7,362 nucleotides of DNA from Pseudomonadota bacterium (GCA_021819535.1 JAKAQU010000139.1:1-7362); one strand, 5' to 3'. Numbered from the stretch's first letter, positions 1 to 6,082 are shown. Numbers and translations: made by a program. The notes: generated by a model from the sequence alone, not told the origin.

Positions 1-255
1 TTCAATTCGCCCAATAACCGCGCCATGCTGACGGCGGCACCGCGCGAGCGGAGCGGTGGGGCGAGCGGGATGCTCGCGACCGCCCGCCTGCTTGGCCAAA
101 CCAGCGGTGCCGCGGTGGTCGCCCTTTGCTTTGCCCTCGCCCATGCGGGCGGCCCGCGGCTTGCCCTTTGGCTCGCGACGATCGCAGCCCTCGCCGCAAC
201 GATGGCCAGCCTCTCGCGCCTGAGCCGGGCAGCGCGCGGCCGGCCGGCACTCTGA
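1..255 (+). CDS. MFS transporter, DHA2 (EmrB/QacA-like) family, C-terminal fragment cut by window edge
   Basis: Frame 1 is open from the first base and encodes 84 residues before a TGA at 253-255, so the start lies outside the window. The fragment opens with FNSPNNRAML, followed by APRERSGGASGMLATARLLGQ. An SPNN..ML..AP...RG.A.GM....R..GQ stretch is typical of the loop and helix near the C-terminus of 14-helix drug/H+ antiporters of the EmrB/QacA type. Two hydrophobic segments follow (roughly residues 32-46 and 51-63 of the fragment), fitting the last two membrane helices, and then a short basic tail (RLSRAARGR). Such proteins export drugs or metabolites across the inner membrane using the proton gradient. 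The substrate cannot be told from this piece. An ATG at 25 opens the same frame but is internal. A link with folE, 67 nt downstream, is possible but not shown. Confidence 0.8.
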   Translation, partial: FNSPNNRAMLTAAPRERSGGASGMLATARLLGQTSGAAVVALCFALAHAGGPRLALWLATIAALAATMASLSRLSRAARGRPAL

Positions 256-260
256 GCGGG

Positions 261-288
261 TTGCGGGACGCGCATTCGGGGCCATATT
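261..288 (+). promoter_or_regulatory. Possible sigma70-type promoter for folE
   Basis: TTGCGG (261-266) and CATATT (283-288) are separated by 16 nt, lie in the gap after the MFS stop, and end 34 nt before the folE GTG. The -10 matches the TATAAT consensus at four of six positions and the -35 at three. Position is right; motif quality is modest. Confidence 0.3.
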
Positions 289-322
289 CCATCGAGAGAG
301 TGAGAGAGGGGGGTAGCAAGCC

Positions 323-961
323 GTGAACATCGCGACCAAGCCATCGAAGCGCCGCGCCGATTTGGTGGCCGACCGGCCCTCGCGCAAGGAAGCCGAAGCC
401 GCAGTGCGGACGCTTTTGCGCTGGGCGGGCGATGATCCGGGGCGGGAAGGCTTGCGTGACACGCCGGCGCGTGTCGCGCGGGCCTATGAGGAGTTTTTCG
501 CCGGCTACGAGATCGATCCCGGCGCCATTCTCGCCCGCACTTTCGAGGAAGTGGAGGGGTATGACGAGATCGTTCTCCTCCGCAACATCCGGCTCGAAAG
601 CGTGTGCGAGCACCACATGGCGCCGATCATCGGGCGCGTGCATGTCGCCTATCTGCCGGATCGGCGCGTGGTCGGCATCAGCAAGCTCGCCCGCGTCGTC
701 GAGGCCTATGGCAAGCGGCTGCAGATTCAGGAGAAGCTGACCGCGCAGATCGCCAACACCATCAACGAGGTTCTGGAGCCGCGCGGCGTTGCGGTGGTGA
801 TCGAGGCGGCGCATCAATGCATGACCACGCGCGGCGTTCACAAGCCGGGGGTGACGATGGCGACCAGCCGCATGCTCGGCGCCTTCCGCGACGATCCGGC
901 AACACGCCGCGAACTCCTCGCGATGTTGCAGACCGCTCCCCCCGGCGCCTACGAAGGCTGA
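323..961 (+). CDS. folE: GTP cyclohydrolase I (FolE, type IA)
   Basis: Catalyses GTP to 7,8-dihydroneopterin triphosphate plus formate, the first step of folate (and other pterin) synthesis, in the cytoplasm as a homodecamer. The 212-residue length matches the family. Zinc and catalytic residues are visible: the CEHH motif at 95-98 (C95 and H98 as zinc ligands, H97 as the equivalent of E. coli His112) and HQCMTTRG at 164-171 with the third ligand C166 and H164 as the E. coli His179 equivalent. GISKLARVVE (118-127) and RLQIQEKLT (132-140) are core family signatures. The start is a GTG preceded by a purine-rich GAGAGAGGGGGG stretch at 302-313; the residues after it read as a normal variable N-terminal tail. 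It stands apart from the convergent rpmG and may follow the MFS gene or use its own promoter. Nothing is missing from the active site. Confidence 0.97.
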   Translation: MNIATKPSKRRADLVADRPSRKEAEAAVRTLLRWAGDDPGREGLRDTPARVARAYEEFFAGYEIDPGAILARTFEEVEGYDEIVLLRNIRLESVCEHHMAPIIGRVHVAYLPDRRVVGISKLARVVEAYGKRLQIQEKLTAQIANTINEVLEPRGVAVVIEAAHQCMTTRGVHKPGVTMATSRMLGAFRDDPATRRELLAMLQTAPPGAYEG

Positions 962-1062
962 GCGCCGCCGGGGCTCGCGCGCCAGCAGCAACGACGAGCG
1001 GGTGGGAGCGTGATCAGCGAAGGGAGAAGAGCCGGAGTCCGGCCAAATGCGCGAGGCTCCGG

Positions 1063-1081
1063 CGCGCGTGCGATACGCGCG
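1063..1081 (-). terminator. Hairpin just after rpmG, possible terminator without U-tract
   Basis: A 7-bp perfect stem (1063-1069 with 1075-1081, core GCGCGT/ACGCGC) and 5-nt loop lies 3 nt past the rpmG stop, in the 123-nt gap between convergent folE and rpmG. A second inverted repeat, GCCGGAG (1031-1037) with CTCCGGC (1057-1063), lies next to it and shares base 1063. Neither is followed by a T-run on either strand, so intrinsic termination is uncertain. The rest of 962-1084 shows no gene. Confidence 0.35.
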
Positions 1082-1084
1082 GAA

Positions 1085-1252
1085 TTACTTGATTTTCGCC
1101 TCGCGGAAGAGGACGTGCTTGCGCACGACCGGATCATATTTCTTCAATTCGAGCTTGCCGGTCTGGTTGCGGGCGTTTTTCTTGGTGACATAGAAATACC
1201 CGGTCTCGGCGGTGGAGACGAGCTTGATCTGAACGACGTTGGTCTTGGCCAT
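1085..1252 (-). CDS. rpmG: 50S ribosomal protein L33, Cys-less (C-minus) form
   Basis: A 55-residue protein of the large ribosomal subunit near the E site. The translation begins MAKTNVVQIKLVSTAETGYF and continues YVTKKNARNQTGKLELKKYD, then PVVRKHVLFREAKIK before a TAA. The VSTA.TG.FYVT.KN..N..KLELKKYDP..RKHV...E.KIK pattern is diagnostic of L33, and the KEAKIK-like ending is typical of proteobacteria. There are no cysteines, so this is the zinc-independent form, as is usual in alphaproteobacteria. The ATG is preceded on the minus strand by GAGAGAGGT about 6 nt upstream, a good ribosome binding site. It lies 82 nt downstream of the bactofilin on the same strand, with a possible promoter of its own, and converges with folE. 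Identity is secure despite the small size. Confidence 0.97.
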   Translation of the reverse strand: MAKTNVVQIKLVSTAETGYFYVTKKNARNQTGKLELKKYDPVVRKHVLFREAKIK

Positions 1253-1272
1253 GGGATACCTCTCTCGCGCCG

Positions 1273-1301
1273 CAGGTGGCGCAGGATGGGGGGAAAGTCA
1301 A
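1273..1301 (-). promoter_or_regulatory. Possible rpmG promoter with CTTGACT -35 element
   Basis: On the minus strand CTTGACT (plus-strand 1296-1302) contains TTGACT, five of six matches to the -35 consensus; alphaproteobacterial strong promoters often show CTTGAC. The hexamer 17 nt downstream is CACCTG (plus-strand 1273-1278), a poor -10. It sits in the 82-nt gap between the bactofilin stop and rpmG, about 21 nt before the rpmG start, giving a very short leader. A 5-bp stem GCGCC/GGCGC (1267-1271 with 1278-1282) overlaps it. Confidence 0.35.
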
Positions 1302-1334
1302 GCCCGCAAGGTTGCCCCGCGAGCGATCGCGCCT

Positions 1335-2075
1335 CTATTCGGAAGCGGCCGGGCGTGGCATCTCCGCGCGCGCGATATCGGGGCGAGGAATATCGGGGCG
1401 CGCGCTGTCACCCAGCATTTCGATCCGCCCGGTGATCTGCCCGCCATCCTCCACCTGCAAACGGCGGCAGCGGGCCGTGCCGAGCACGCGGCCGGAGGCG
1501 CGGACGACGAGGCTGCCGCGCGCGGTCAGCGTGCCATCGAAGGTGCCGGCGATTTCCGCCTCTTCAACCTCGACCTCACCCTTGAACACGCCACCCGGGG
1601 CGATCGCGAGTTCGGCCGCGTGGATCATGCTGGCCTCGACCGTGCCCTCGACCACCAGGCGCTCGGCGTCCTGAACCGTTCCTTGGACTGAAATGCCGCG
1701 GCCAACGACGAGGGTGCGGCGCTCGCCCGGTTCCTCGCGGCCGAAGCGCCCTGGTTGCCGAACCGCTCCGCCGGGCAGCCCGCCCTGGCCCGGAGCCGAG
1801 GGGGCGGGCGTTGTGGGGGGGGTGAGGGGCGTGCGGCTCATGGGAGTCTCCTTGGACGGCGCGGGGCGGAATGGCGGCACACCGAGGCCGGTGTCGGCTT
1901 GCTGGGTGGCAAAGGTCGAGAGCGGGCCGGAACCCGGCTGACCCTGCTCCGCCCGGCTGGAAGGCGGGGCAGCGTGACCCTGGGGATGACCGGAACCCTC
2001 GCTATCGGGGTGGCGGGGGTCGCGTTTGGCGGCTTCGGCCGCCGGCACGCCTTCTGGCTTGCGACGCTTGAACAC
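1335..2075 (-). CDS. Bactofilin (polymer-forming cytoskeletal protein); start GTG 2075, alternative ATG 1841
   Basis: Bactofilins self-assemble into non-polar filaments through a right-handed beta-helix and position cell-wall or signalling proteins at the membrane. With the GTG start the protein has 246 residues. The core lies at about 121-221 and shows the expected short beta repeats rich in V, G and I: VVGRGISVQGTV, ERLVVEGTVEA, IAPGGVFKGEVEVEEAEIAG, FDGTLTARGSLVV, GRVLGTARCRRLQVEDGG, QITGRIEML. Residues 2-120 are Pro/Gly/Ser rich, and the C-terminal tail holds a short RPDI repeat; disordered tails on both sides are normal for the family. GTG 2075 gives MFKRRKPEG, resembling the MF-plus-basic N-termini used by some bactofilins for membrane binding, and has GGAG 5 nt upstream. 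ATG 1841 has AAGGAG 6 nt upstream and gives a 168-residue form of usual family size. Starts further upstream would run into the divergent kinase gene. Confidence 0.88.
   Translation of the reverse strand: MFKRRKPEGVPAAEAAKRDPRHPDSEGSGHPQGHAAPPSSRAEQGQPGSGPLSTFATQQADTGLGVPPFRPAPSKETPMSRTPLTPPTTPAPSAPGQGGLPGGAVRQPGRFGREEPGERRTLVVGRGISVQGTVQDAERLVVEGTVEASMIHAAELAIAPGGVFKGEVEVEEAEIAGTFDGTLTARGSLVVRASGRVLGTARCRRLQVEDGGQITGRIEMLGDSARPDIPRPDIARAEMPRPAASE
1360..1400 (-). repeat. 15-bp period repeat in the bactofilin C-terminal tail
   Basis: ATATCGGGGCG occurs at 1375-1385 and 1390-1400, 15 bp apart, with a diverged third unit at about 1360-1370. In the protein it reads RPDIP, RPDIA, RAEMP, followed by RP: five-residue units after the beta-helix. 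The period is a multiple of three, so copy-number change would keep the frame. Confidence 0.7.
1848..1853 (-). promoter_or_regulatory. Strong ribosome binding site inside the bactofilin frame (AAGGAG before ATG 1841)
   Basis: The plus strand reads CTCCTT, i.e. AAGGAG on the coding strand, 6 nt before an in-frame ATG at 1841. It is the best match to the Shine-Dalgarno consensus I noticed before any start in this window. It overlaps Lys-Glu codons of the longer form, so coincidence is possible. Confidence 0.55.
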
Positions 2076-2080
2076 GGTGG

Positions 2081-2084
2081 CTCC
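2081..2084 (-). promoter_or_regulatory. Ribosome binding site supporting bactofilin GTG 2075
   Basis: CTCC on the plus strand is GGAG on the coding strand, with 5 nt (CCACC) before GTG 2075. Together with the MFKRRKP N-terminus it creates, this favours the long form. Confidence 0.55.
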
Positions 2085-2143
2085 GTTGGTTTGCCATGCG
2101 GGAGTCGGCGATTTCGGCAATGGCCTATCACGGAGCGGCGCCG

Positions 2144-2167
2144 CGCGGCAACCCGGGTTGTGCCGCG
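2144..2167. promoter_or_regulatory. Imperfect palindrome in the divergent bactofilin/kinase intergenic region
   Basis: A perfect 10-bp palindrome AACCCGGGTT (2150-2159) is flanked by CGCGGC (2144-2149) and GCCGCG (2162-2167), with two extra bases (GT) on the right arm. It lies roughly mid-way in the 154-nt gap (2076-2229) that must hold both divergent promoters, so it could be an operator. GC-rich DNA makes such palindromes by chance fairly often. I saw no convincing -35/-10 pair in this gap. Confidence 0.3.
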
Positions 2168-2229
2168 GCCATGGCGATGCTACCGCCGACGGCAGATTTT
2201 TATCCCGCTCGTCCCCACCGGAGCCCGTC

Positions 2230-3219
2230 ATGCCTCGCGCGTCCGAAGCCGCTCGCCTCGATGTTCTCTGCATCGGCAATGCCATCGTCGATGTCGTCGC
2301 CCCCGTCCCCGAGGATTTCCTCACCGCGCACGCGACGGCCAAAGGCACGATGCGGCTGATCGACGCCCAAGCCGCCGAGACGCTCTACGCCGCGATGCCA
2401 CCCGGTATCGAAAGCAGCGGCGGTTCGGCCGCCAATACCGCGGCGGTCGCCGCCGGGCTCGGAATCGAGACCGGCTTCCTCGGCAAGGTCGCCGCCGACC
2501 AGTTGGGCGCGGTATTCCGCCACGACATCGTCGCTGCCGGTGTGCGCTACCCGACGCCGCCGCTCGCCGACGGCGCGCCGACGGCACGCTGCCTCATTCT
2601 CGTGACCCCCGACGGGCAGCGGACGATGAACACTTTCCTCGGTGCTTCGGTCGCGTTCAGCGAGGCCGATCTCGATCACGATCTGATCGGAGCCACGAAA
2701 ATCCTTTATCTCGAAGGCTTTCTGTTCGACCCGCCGCCGGCCCAGGCGGCGTTTCATGCCGCCGCGCGCATCGCCCGCGCGGCGGGCCGCAAGGTCGCGC
2801 TCTCGCTCTCCGATCCTTTCTGCGTCGCCCGCCATCGTGCCGCGTTCCAGGCCCTGCTGCCGACCATCGACATGCTGTTCGCCAATGAAGCGGAAATCAC
2901 TAGCCTGTTCGAAACCAGCGATTTCAACGCGGCGGCCACGGCGGCGCGCGAGGCCGTGCCGCTCGCGGTGCTGACGCGAAGCGAGCATGGCAGCTTCATC
3001 GTCCAGGGCGCGGAGCAGGCGATGGTGCCGGCGGCACCGGCGGAGGTCGTCGATACCACCGGGGCCGGCGATGCCTTTGCCGCGGGTTTTCTCGCGGGCT
3101 ATTGTCAGGGGCGTGGCCTCGCTGCCAGTGGCTGGCTCGGAAGCCGCGCCGCGGCGTTGGTGATCGGTCAGTATGGTGCCCGCCCGCGCGTCGATCTCGC
3201 CGGCCTTGCCGTCGGCTGA
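2230..3219 (+). CDS. PfkB-family carbohydrate/nucleoside kinase, probable adenosine kinase
   Basis: A cytoplasmic ribokinase-fold enzyme; alphaproteobacterial members of this form are annotated as adenosine kinases, phosphorylating adenosine to AMP for purine salvage. With ATG 2230 the protein has 329 residues, the usual length. Motifs in order: the N-terminal strand LDVLCIGNAIVDVVAPV (about 10-26), substrate-site GGSAANTA (64-71), a FLGKVAADQLG segment (about 84-94), ANEAEI (about 218-223), and the PfkB signature DTTGAGDAF at 275-283 with D281 as the expected catalytic base and the GAGD anion hole. The start is chosen because GGAG lies 7 nt upstream and the conserved sequence begins soon after; the frame is open further upstream, to 2026, but that stretch overlaps the bactofilin and looks non-coding. 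It is divergent from the bactofilin and 89 nt before the Tim44-like gene. A sugar kinase specificity cannot be excluded from motifs alone. Confidence 0.85.
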   Translation: MPRASEAARLDVLCIGNAIVDVVAPVPEDFLTAHATAKGTMRLIDAQAAETLYAAMPPGIESSGGSAANTAAVAAGLGIETGFLGKVAADQLGAVFRHDIVAAGVRYPTPPLADGAPTARCLILVTPDGQRTMNTFLGASVAFSEADLDHDLIGATKILYLEGFLFDPPPAQAAFHAAARIARAAGRKVALSLSDPFCVARHRAAFQALLPTIDMLFANEAEITSLFETSDFNAAATAAREAVPLAVLTRSEHGSFIVQGAEQAMVPAAPAEVVDTTGAGDAFAAGFLAGYCQGRGLAASGWLGSRAAALVIGQYGARPRVDLAGLAVG

Positions 3220-3225
3220 GCGCGC

Positions 3226-3253
3226 GGTCATCGCACTCTCTTAAGGAATGACC
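3226..3253 (+). other. Inverted repeat after the kinase stop codon
   Basis: GGTCAT (3226-3231) pairs with ATGACC (3248-3253) across a 16-nt loop, starting 6 nt after the kinase TGA. There is no T-run after it, so it is a weak candidate for a terminator or mRNA 3' structure and may be chance. Confidence 0.2.
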
Positions 3254-3281
3254 CTCGATCGCGGCGCGCGGACGGAGGGGC

Positions 3282-3307
3282 CAGAAAGGTAGGGCAGAAA
3301 GGCGGGG
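3282..3307 (+). repeat. Tandem 13-bp repeat carrying two AAAGG sites upstream of the Tim44-like gene
   Basis: CAGAAAGGTAGGG (3282-3294) and CAGAAAGGCGGGG (3295-3307) are adjacent and differ at two positions. The second copy places AAAGG 6 nt before the ATG at 3309, a usable ribosome binding site; the first is a duplicate 13 nt further up. Confidence 0.7.
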
Positions 3308-3308
3308 C

Positions 3309-3974
3309 ATGGGTACAAGCGGTTTTCCGGTCGATCTCATCCTGTTCGGGATGATCGCGCTATTTCTGGTCTTGCGGCTGCGGAGCGTGCTCGGCCGCCG
3401 CACTGGTTTCGAGCGCCCGGAGCCGCCGCCCGCGCTCGCCGGCGGCGGCACCGTGATCGAAGGCCACGCTGAACCCGCGCCCACGCCGCCGGCACCGCAG
3501 CGCGGCTTTCCTCCGCCCGATAGCGCGGCCGCGCACGCGCTCGGTGCGATGCGGGGGATCGATCGCGGTTTCGACCCGGCACATTTTCTGGAGGGCGCTG
3601 AACGCGCTTTCCGCCTCATCGTCGCAGCCTTCGCCAAGGGTGATCGCGAAAGGCTCGCCTCCCTTCTCGGCCCCGAAACAAGGCGGGTTTTCGAGGCCGC
3701 GATCGCCGCCCGCGAAGCGGCCGCGGAAACCATGGCGACCGAAATCAAAGCGCTGCTCTCCACCACCATCACCGATGCGATGCTTGTCGGGACGCGCGCC
3801 AATATCACCGTCCGTTTCGTCTCTGACCAGGTGAGCGCGACCCGCGGGGCGGATGGCGAGATCGTTCATGGCTCCGAGGCGATGACGGAAATCACCGATC
3901 TTTGGGTGTTCGAGCGCGATCTTACCAGCGCCGATCCCACATGGCGGCTCATCGCGGCGCAAAGCCACGAGTGA
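3309..3974 (+). CDS. Tim44/TimA-like membrane-anchored adaptor protein
   Basis: A 221-residue protein with one N-terminal membrane helix (about residues 7-24, PVDLILFGMIALFLVLRL) followed by RSVLGRRTG, the characteristic opening of alphaproteobacterial Tim44-like proteins. Residues 35-75 are a Pro/Ala-rich linker. Residues about 85-218 form the Tim44-like domain: FDPAHFLEGAERAFRLIVAAFAKGD, then LLGPETRRVFEAAI, then ITVRFVSDQVSATR and a C-terminal DLWVFERD..SADPTWRLIAA strand region. In mitochondria Tim44 links the import channel to Hsp70; the bacterial homologues are inner-membrane proteins facing the cytoplasm whose exact partner is poorly defined. mltA starts one nucleotide after this stop, so the two are likely translated together, an arrangement common in this class. 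The ATG has AAAGG 6 nt upstream. Confidence 0.9.
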   Translation: MGTSGFPVDLILFGMIALFLVLRLRSVLGRRTGFERPEPPPALAGGGTVIEGHAEPAPTPPAPQRGFPPPDSAAAHALGAMRGIDRGFDPAHFLEGAERAFRLIVAAFAKGDRERLASLLGPETRRVFEAAIAAREAAAETMATEIKALLSTTITDAMLVGTRANITVRFVSDQVSATRGADGEIVHGSEAMTEITDLWVFERDLTSADPTWRLIAAQSHE

Positions 3975-3975
3975 C

Positions 3976-5175
3976 ATGATCCGATACCCGGCGATGGGGT
4001 GCTGGCCGCGGGCGGCGGCCGGCCTCGCCCTTCTTCTCATGCTCGCCGCCTGCGTCGTCCCGCCGGCGATACCGCCTGCGCCACGCATGACCCTGACCCC
4101 GGTCGGCTTCGGCGATCTTCCGGGCTGGTCGGAAGACGACGCGGCAGCCGCCCTTGCGGCTTTCATGCGCAGTTGCGCCCGGCTCGCGGTCATGCCGGCC
4201 GACCAGCCGATCGGCGGCGAGGGCATGGCGGAGACGCGCGGCGGCCAAGCCGGCGATTGGCGCGCGGTCTGTGAAAAAGCGCGCGGTCTCGCGCCCGATG
4301 ATCGGGCCGCGGCTCGGCATTTCTTCGAGAGCGCGCTGCAACCCTATCTGATCGGCGATGGCGCCGCCTCGGAGGCTCTCTATACCGGCTATTACGAGCC
4401 CGAGCTGCGCGGCGCGCGAAGCCCGGGTGGGGTTTTTCAAACCCCGCTGCTCGGCCGCCCGCTCGATCTCGTCACGGCCGATCTCGGCGATTTTGCGCCC
4501 GATCTCAAAGGGCGCCACCTTGCCGGGCGGGTCAGTAACGGCCGCCTCGTGCCTTTTCCGACACGGGCCGAGATCGATGCCGGAGCGCTGGCCGGCGAGC
4601 GTCCCGACTTGTTGTGGGTGGCAAGCCCGATCGATGTTTTTTTCCTCCAAATTCAAGGTTCTGGGCGAATCCGCCTGAGCGACGGCGCATTGGCGCGGGT
4701 AACCTATGCCGGGCAGAACGGCAGGCCCTATGTGCCGATCGGGCGCGTTCTCGTGGCGCGCGGGGCGATCACCGCGGATCAGATCAGCGAACAGACCATC
4801 CGCGCCTGGCTTGCCGAGCACCCCAAAGAAGCCCGGGCGGTGATGGAAGAAAACCCCAATTACGTCTTTTTCCGCGAACTGCGCGACTACCCCGCCGATC
4901 TCGGCCCGCCGGGCGCGCTCGGCGCGGCGCTGACGCCGGAGCGCTCGCTCGCCGTCGATCGCCAGTTCATTCCGCTCGGCGCGCCGGTGTTCGTCGCGAC
5001 GAGCGATCCGCTGAGCCACGCCCCGCTTGCGCATATGATGGTCGCCCAGGATCTCGGCGGCGCGATCACCGGGCCGCTTCGGGCCGATGTCTTCTTCGGC
5101 TGGGGCAAGGAGGCCACCGACCGGGCCGGGCGGATGAACGCGAAGGGAACGGAATATTTGCTGCTGCCGCGTTGA
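3976..5175 (+). CDS. mltA: Membrane-bound lytic murein transglycosylase A (MltA), lipoprotein
   Basis: Cleaves the MurNAc-GlcNAc bond of peptidoglycan non-hydrolytically, leaving 1,6-anhydro-MurNAc ends, during wall turnover. The 399-residue protein starts with a lipoprotein signal: basic start, hydrophobic AAAGLALLLMLAAC, lipobox LAAC with acylated C26 and V27 after it, consistent with sorting to the outer membrane. The MltA domain spans about 115-290 (ALYTGYYEPELRG at 134-146, VASPIDVFFLQIQGSGRI at 215-232, NGRPYVPIGR at 248-257). The 3D domain follows, about 295-397, ending in the active-site region MMVAQDLGGAITGPLRADVF with D359 and D371; the family's catalytic aspartate lies in this motif. 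ATG 3976 is 1 nt after the Tim44-like stop, and its own ribosome binding site is weak, suggesting translational coupling. An in-frame ATG at 3994 would leave a shorter n-region. It converges with motA, 30 nt away, with no visible terminator. Confidence 0.95.
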   Translation: MIRYPAMGCWPRAAAGLALLLMLAACVVPPAIPPAPRMTLTPVGFGDLPGWSEDDAAAALAAFMRSCARLAVMPADQPIGGEGMAETRGGQAGDWRAVCEKARGLAPDDRAAARHFFESALQPYLIGDGAASEALYTGYYEPELRGARSPGGVFQTPLLGRPLDLVTADLGDFAPDLKGRHLAGRVSNGRLVPFPTRAEIDAGALAGERPDLLWVASPIDVFFLQIQGSGRIRLSDGALARVTYAGQNGRPYVPIGRVLVARGAITADQISEQTIRAWLAEHPKEARAVMEENPNYVFFRELRDYPADLGPPGALGAALTPERSLAVDRQFIPLGAPVFVATSDPLSHAPLAHMMVAQDLGGAITGPLRADVFFGWGKEATDRAGRMNAKGTEYLLLPR

Positions 5176-5205
5176 GGCGATCCCGCCCGATGGCGTGTGC
5201 GGTGC

Positions 5206-6072
5206 TCAGTTGATCTGCACCGATTGCAGCGCTTCTTCCAGTTCCTGGAAGCTCGGCATGTGCTGATTGGGCACCATCTTGCGGCCGGTCTCGACGCTGA
5301 CCTGCGGCGCATTGCCGTGAAGATGCGCAACCAGCACCGCGCGGATCACCTCGTAATATTTCCCCTCCTCTTCGACGACGCCCTTGATGCGGTTGGCCAG
5401 AGGAGCGGCGAGGCCATAGGAGAGAAGCACGCCGAGAAAGGTTCCGACCAGCGCGCCGCCGATCATCTGCCCGAGCACCGAAGGCGGGTCGCTGATATGC
5501 GACATGGTCTTGATCACGCCGAGCACGGCGGCGACGATGCCGAGCGCGGGAAGACTGTCGGCCACGGTCTGCAGCGCGTGGGCGCTGTGCAACTCTTCGG
5601 TCAGCGTTTTCTTGATCTCGCGCGCCATCACGTCTTCGATCTGGTAGGGATCATCGGCATTCATCCCGACCATGCGCAGATAATCGCAAATCATTGCGCT
5701 TGCGTGGTGATTGGCGAGGATCTTCGGGTATTTCTGAAACGCTTTGCTCTCCTCGGGGCGTTCGATATGCGCTTCGAGCGCCATCGGCCCCTTGCTCGCC
5801 GCGAGCTTGGTGAAAAAGAACAGAAGCGACAACAGATCGACATAATCGGCCTTGGCGAAGAGCGCCCCCTTCATCGCCTTGCCGAAGCTCGCGAGCGTGT
5901 GTTTCACGTCGTGCATCGAATTCGCCATCACCAGCGTCGCGGTGGCAGCCCCGCCGATGGAGACGAATTCGAAGGGCAGCGCCTCGACCAGGACGCCGAT
6001 ATTGCCGCCCGAGGCAATGAAGGTGCCGAACACGCAGGCAAGCAGAAATACCAATCCACCGATCGTCAGCAT
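5206..6072 (-). CDS. motA: Flagellar motor stator protein MotA
   Basis: Forms, with MotB, the proton channel that drives flagellar rotation; MotA surrounds MotB in the inner membrane and its cytoplasmic loop acts on FliG. The 288 residues align end to end with E. coli MotA (295). Visible landmarks are the first helix MLTIGGLVFLLACVFGTFI, the cytoplasmic loop about 60-165 with YPKILANHHASAMICDYLRM, the third helix after ADSLPALGIVAAVLGV with P175 (E. coli Pro173), and GGALVGTFLGVLLSYGLAAPLA with P224 (E. coli Pro222). E100 matches E. coli Glu98, but the position of Arg90 is A92, with K94 two residues on. The C-terminus PSFQELEEALQSV also matches. The start is 10 nt after the motB stop with no Shine-Dalgarno sequence, so translation is probably coupled to motB. 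Here motA is the second gene, the reverse of the enteric order. Confidence 0.97.
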   Translation of the reverse strand: MLTIGGLVFLLACVFGTFIASGGNIGVLVEALPFEFVSIGGAATATLVMANSMHDVKHTLASFGKAMKGALFAKADYVDLLSLLFFFTKLAASKGPMALEAHIERPEESKAFQKYPKILANHHASAMICDYLRMVGMNADDPYQIEDVMAREIKKTLTEELHSAHALQTVADSLPALGIVAAVLGVIKTMSHISDPPSVLGQMIGGALVGTFLGVLLSYGLAAPLANRIKGVVEEEGKYYEVIRAVLVAHLHGNAPQVSVETGRKMVPNQHMPSFQELEEALQSVQIN

Positions 6073-6082
6073 GGCGCGCGGC

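Noticed and set aside
2..991. 329-codon open frame on the minus strand opposite folE
   Set aside because: It lies antisense to folE, whose motifs are complete, shows Arg/Ala/Gly/His-rich composition with no family motif, and long antisense frames are expected at this GC content.
2068..2096. TTGAAC / TTGCCA as a plus-strand promoter for the kinase
   Set aside because: Spacing of 17 nt is right but the -10 hexamer is too poor to support a call.
2076..2348. Extension of the bactofilin to an ATG at 2348
   Set aside because: It would overlap the first 119 nt of the divergent kinase and adds no bactofilin-like sequence; GTG 2075 has a ribosome site and a fitting N-terminus.
2200..3231. 343-codon minus-strand open frame opposite the kinase
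   Set aside because: The plus strand carries a full PfkB signature; the antisense product has no recognisable motif.
3360..5034. Long minus-strand open frames opposite the Tim44-like gene and mltA (3360-4226 and 3949-5034)
   Set aside because: Antisense shadows of two well-supported genes, with composition typical of reversed GC-rich codons.
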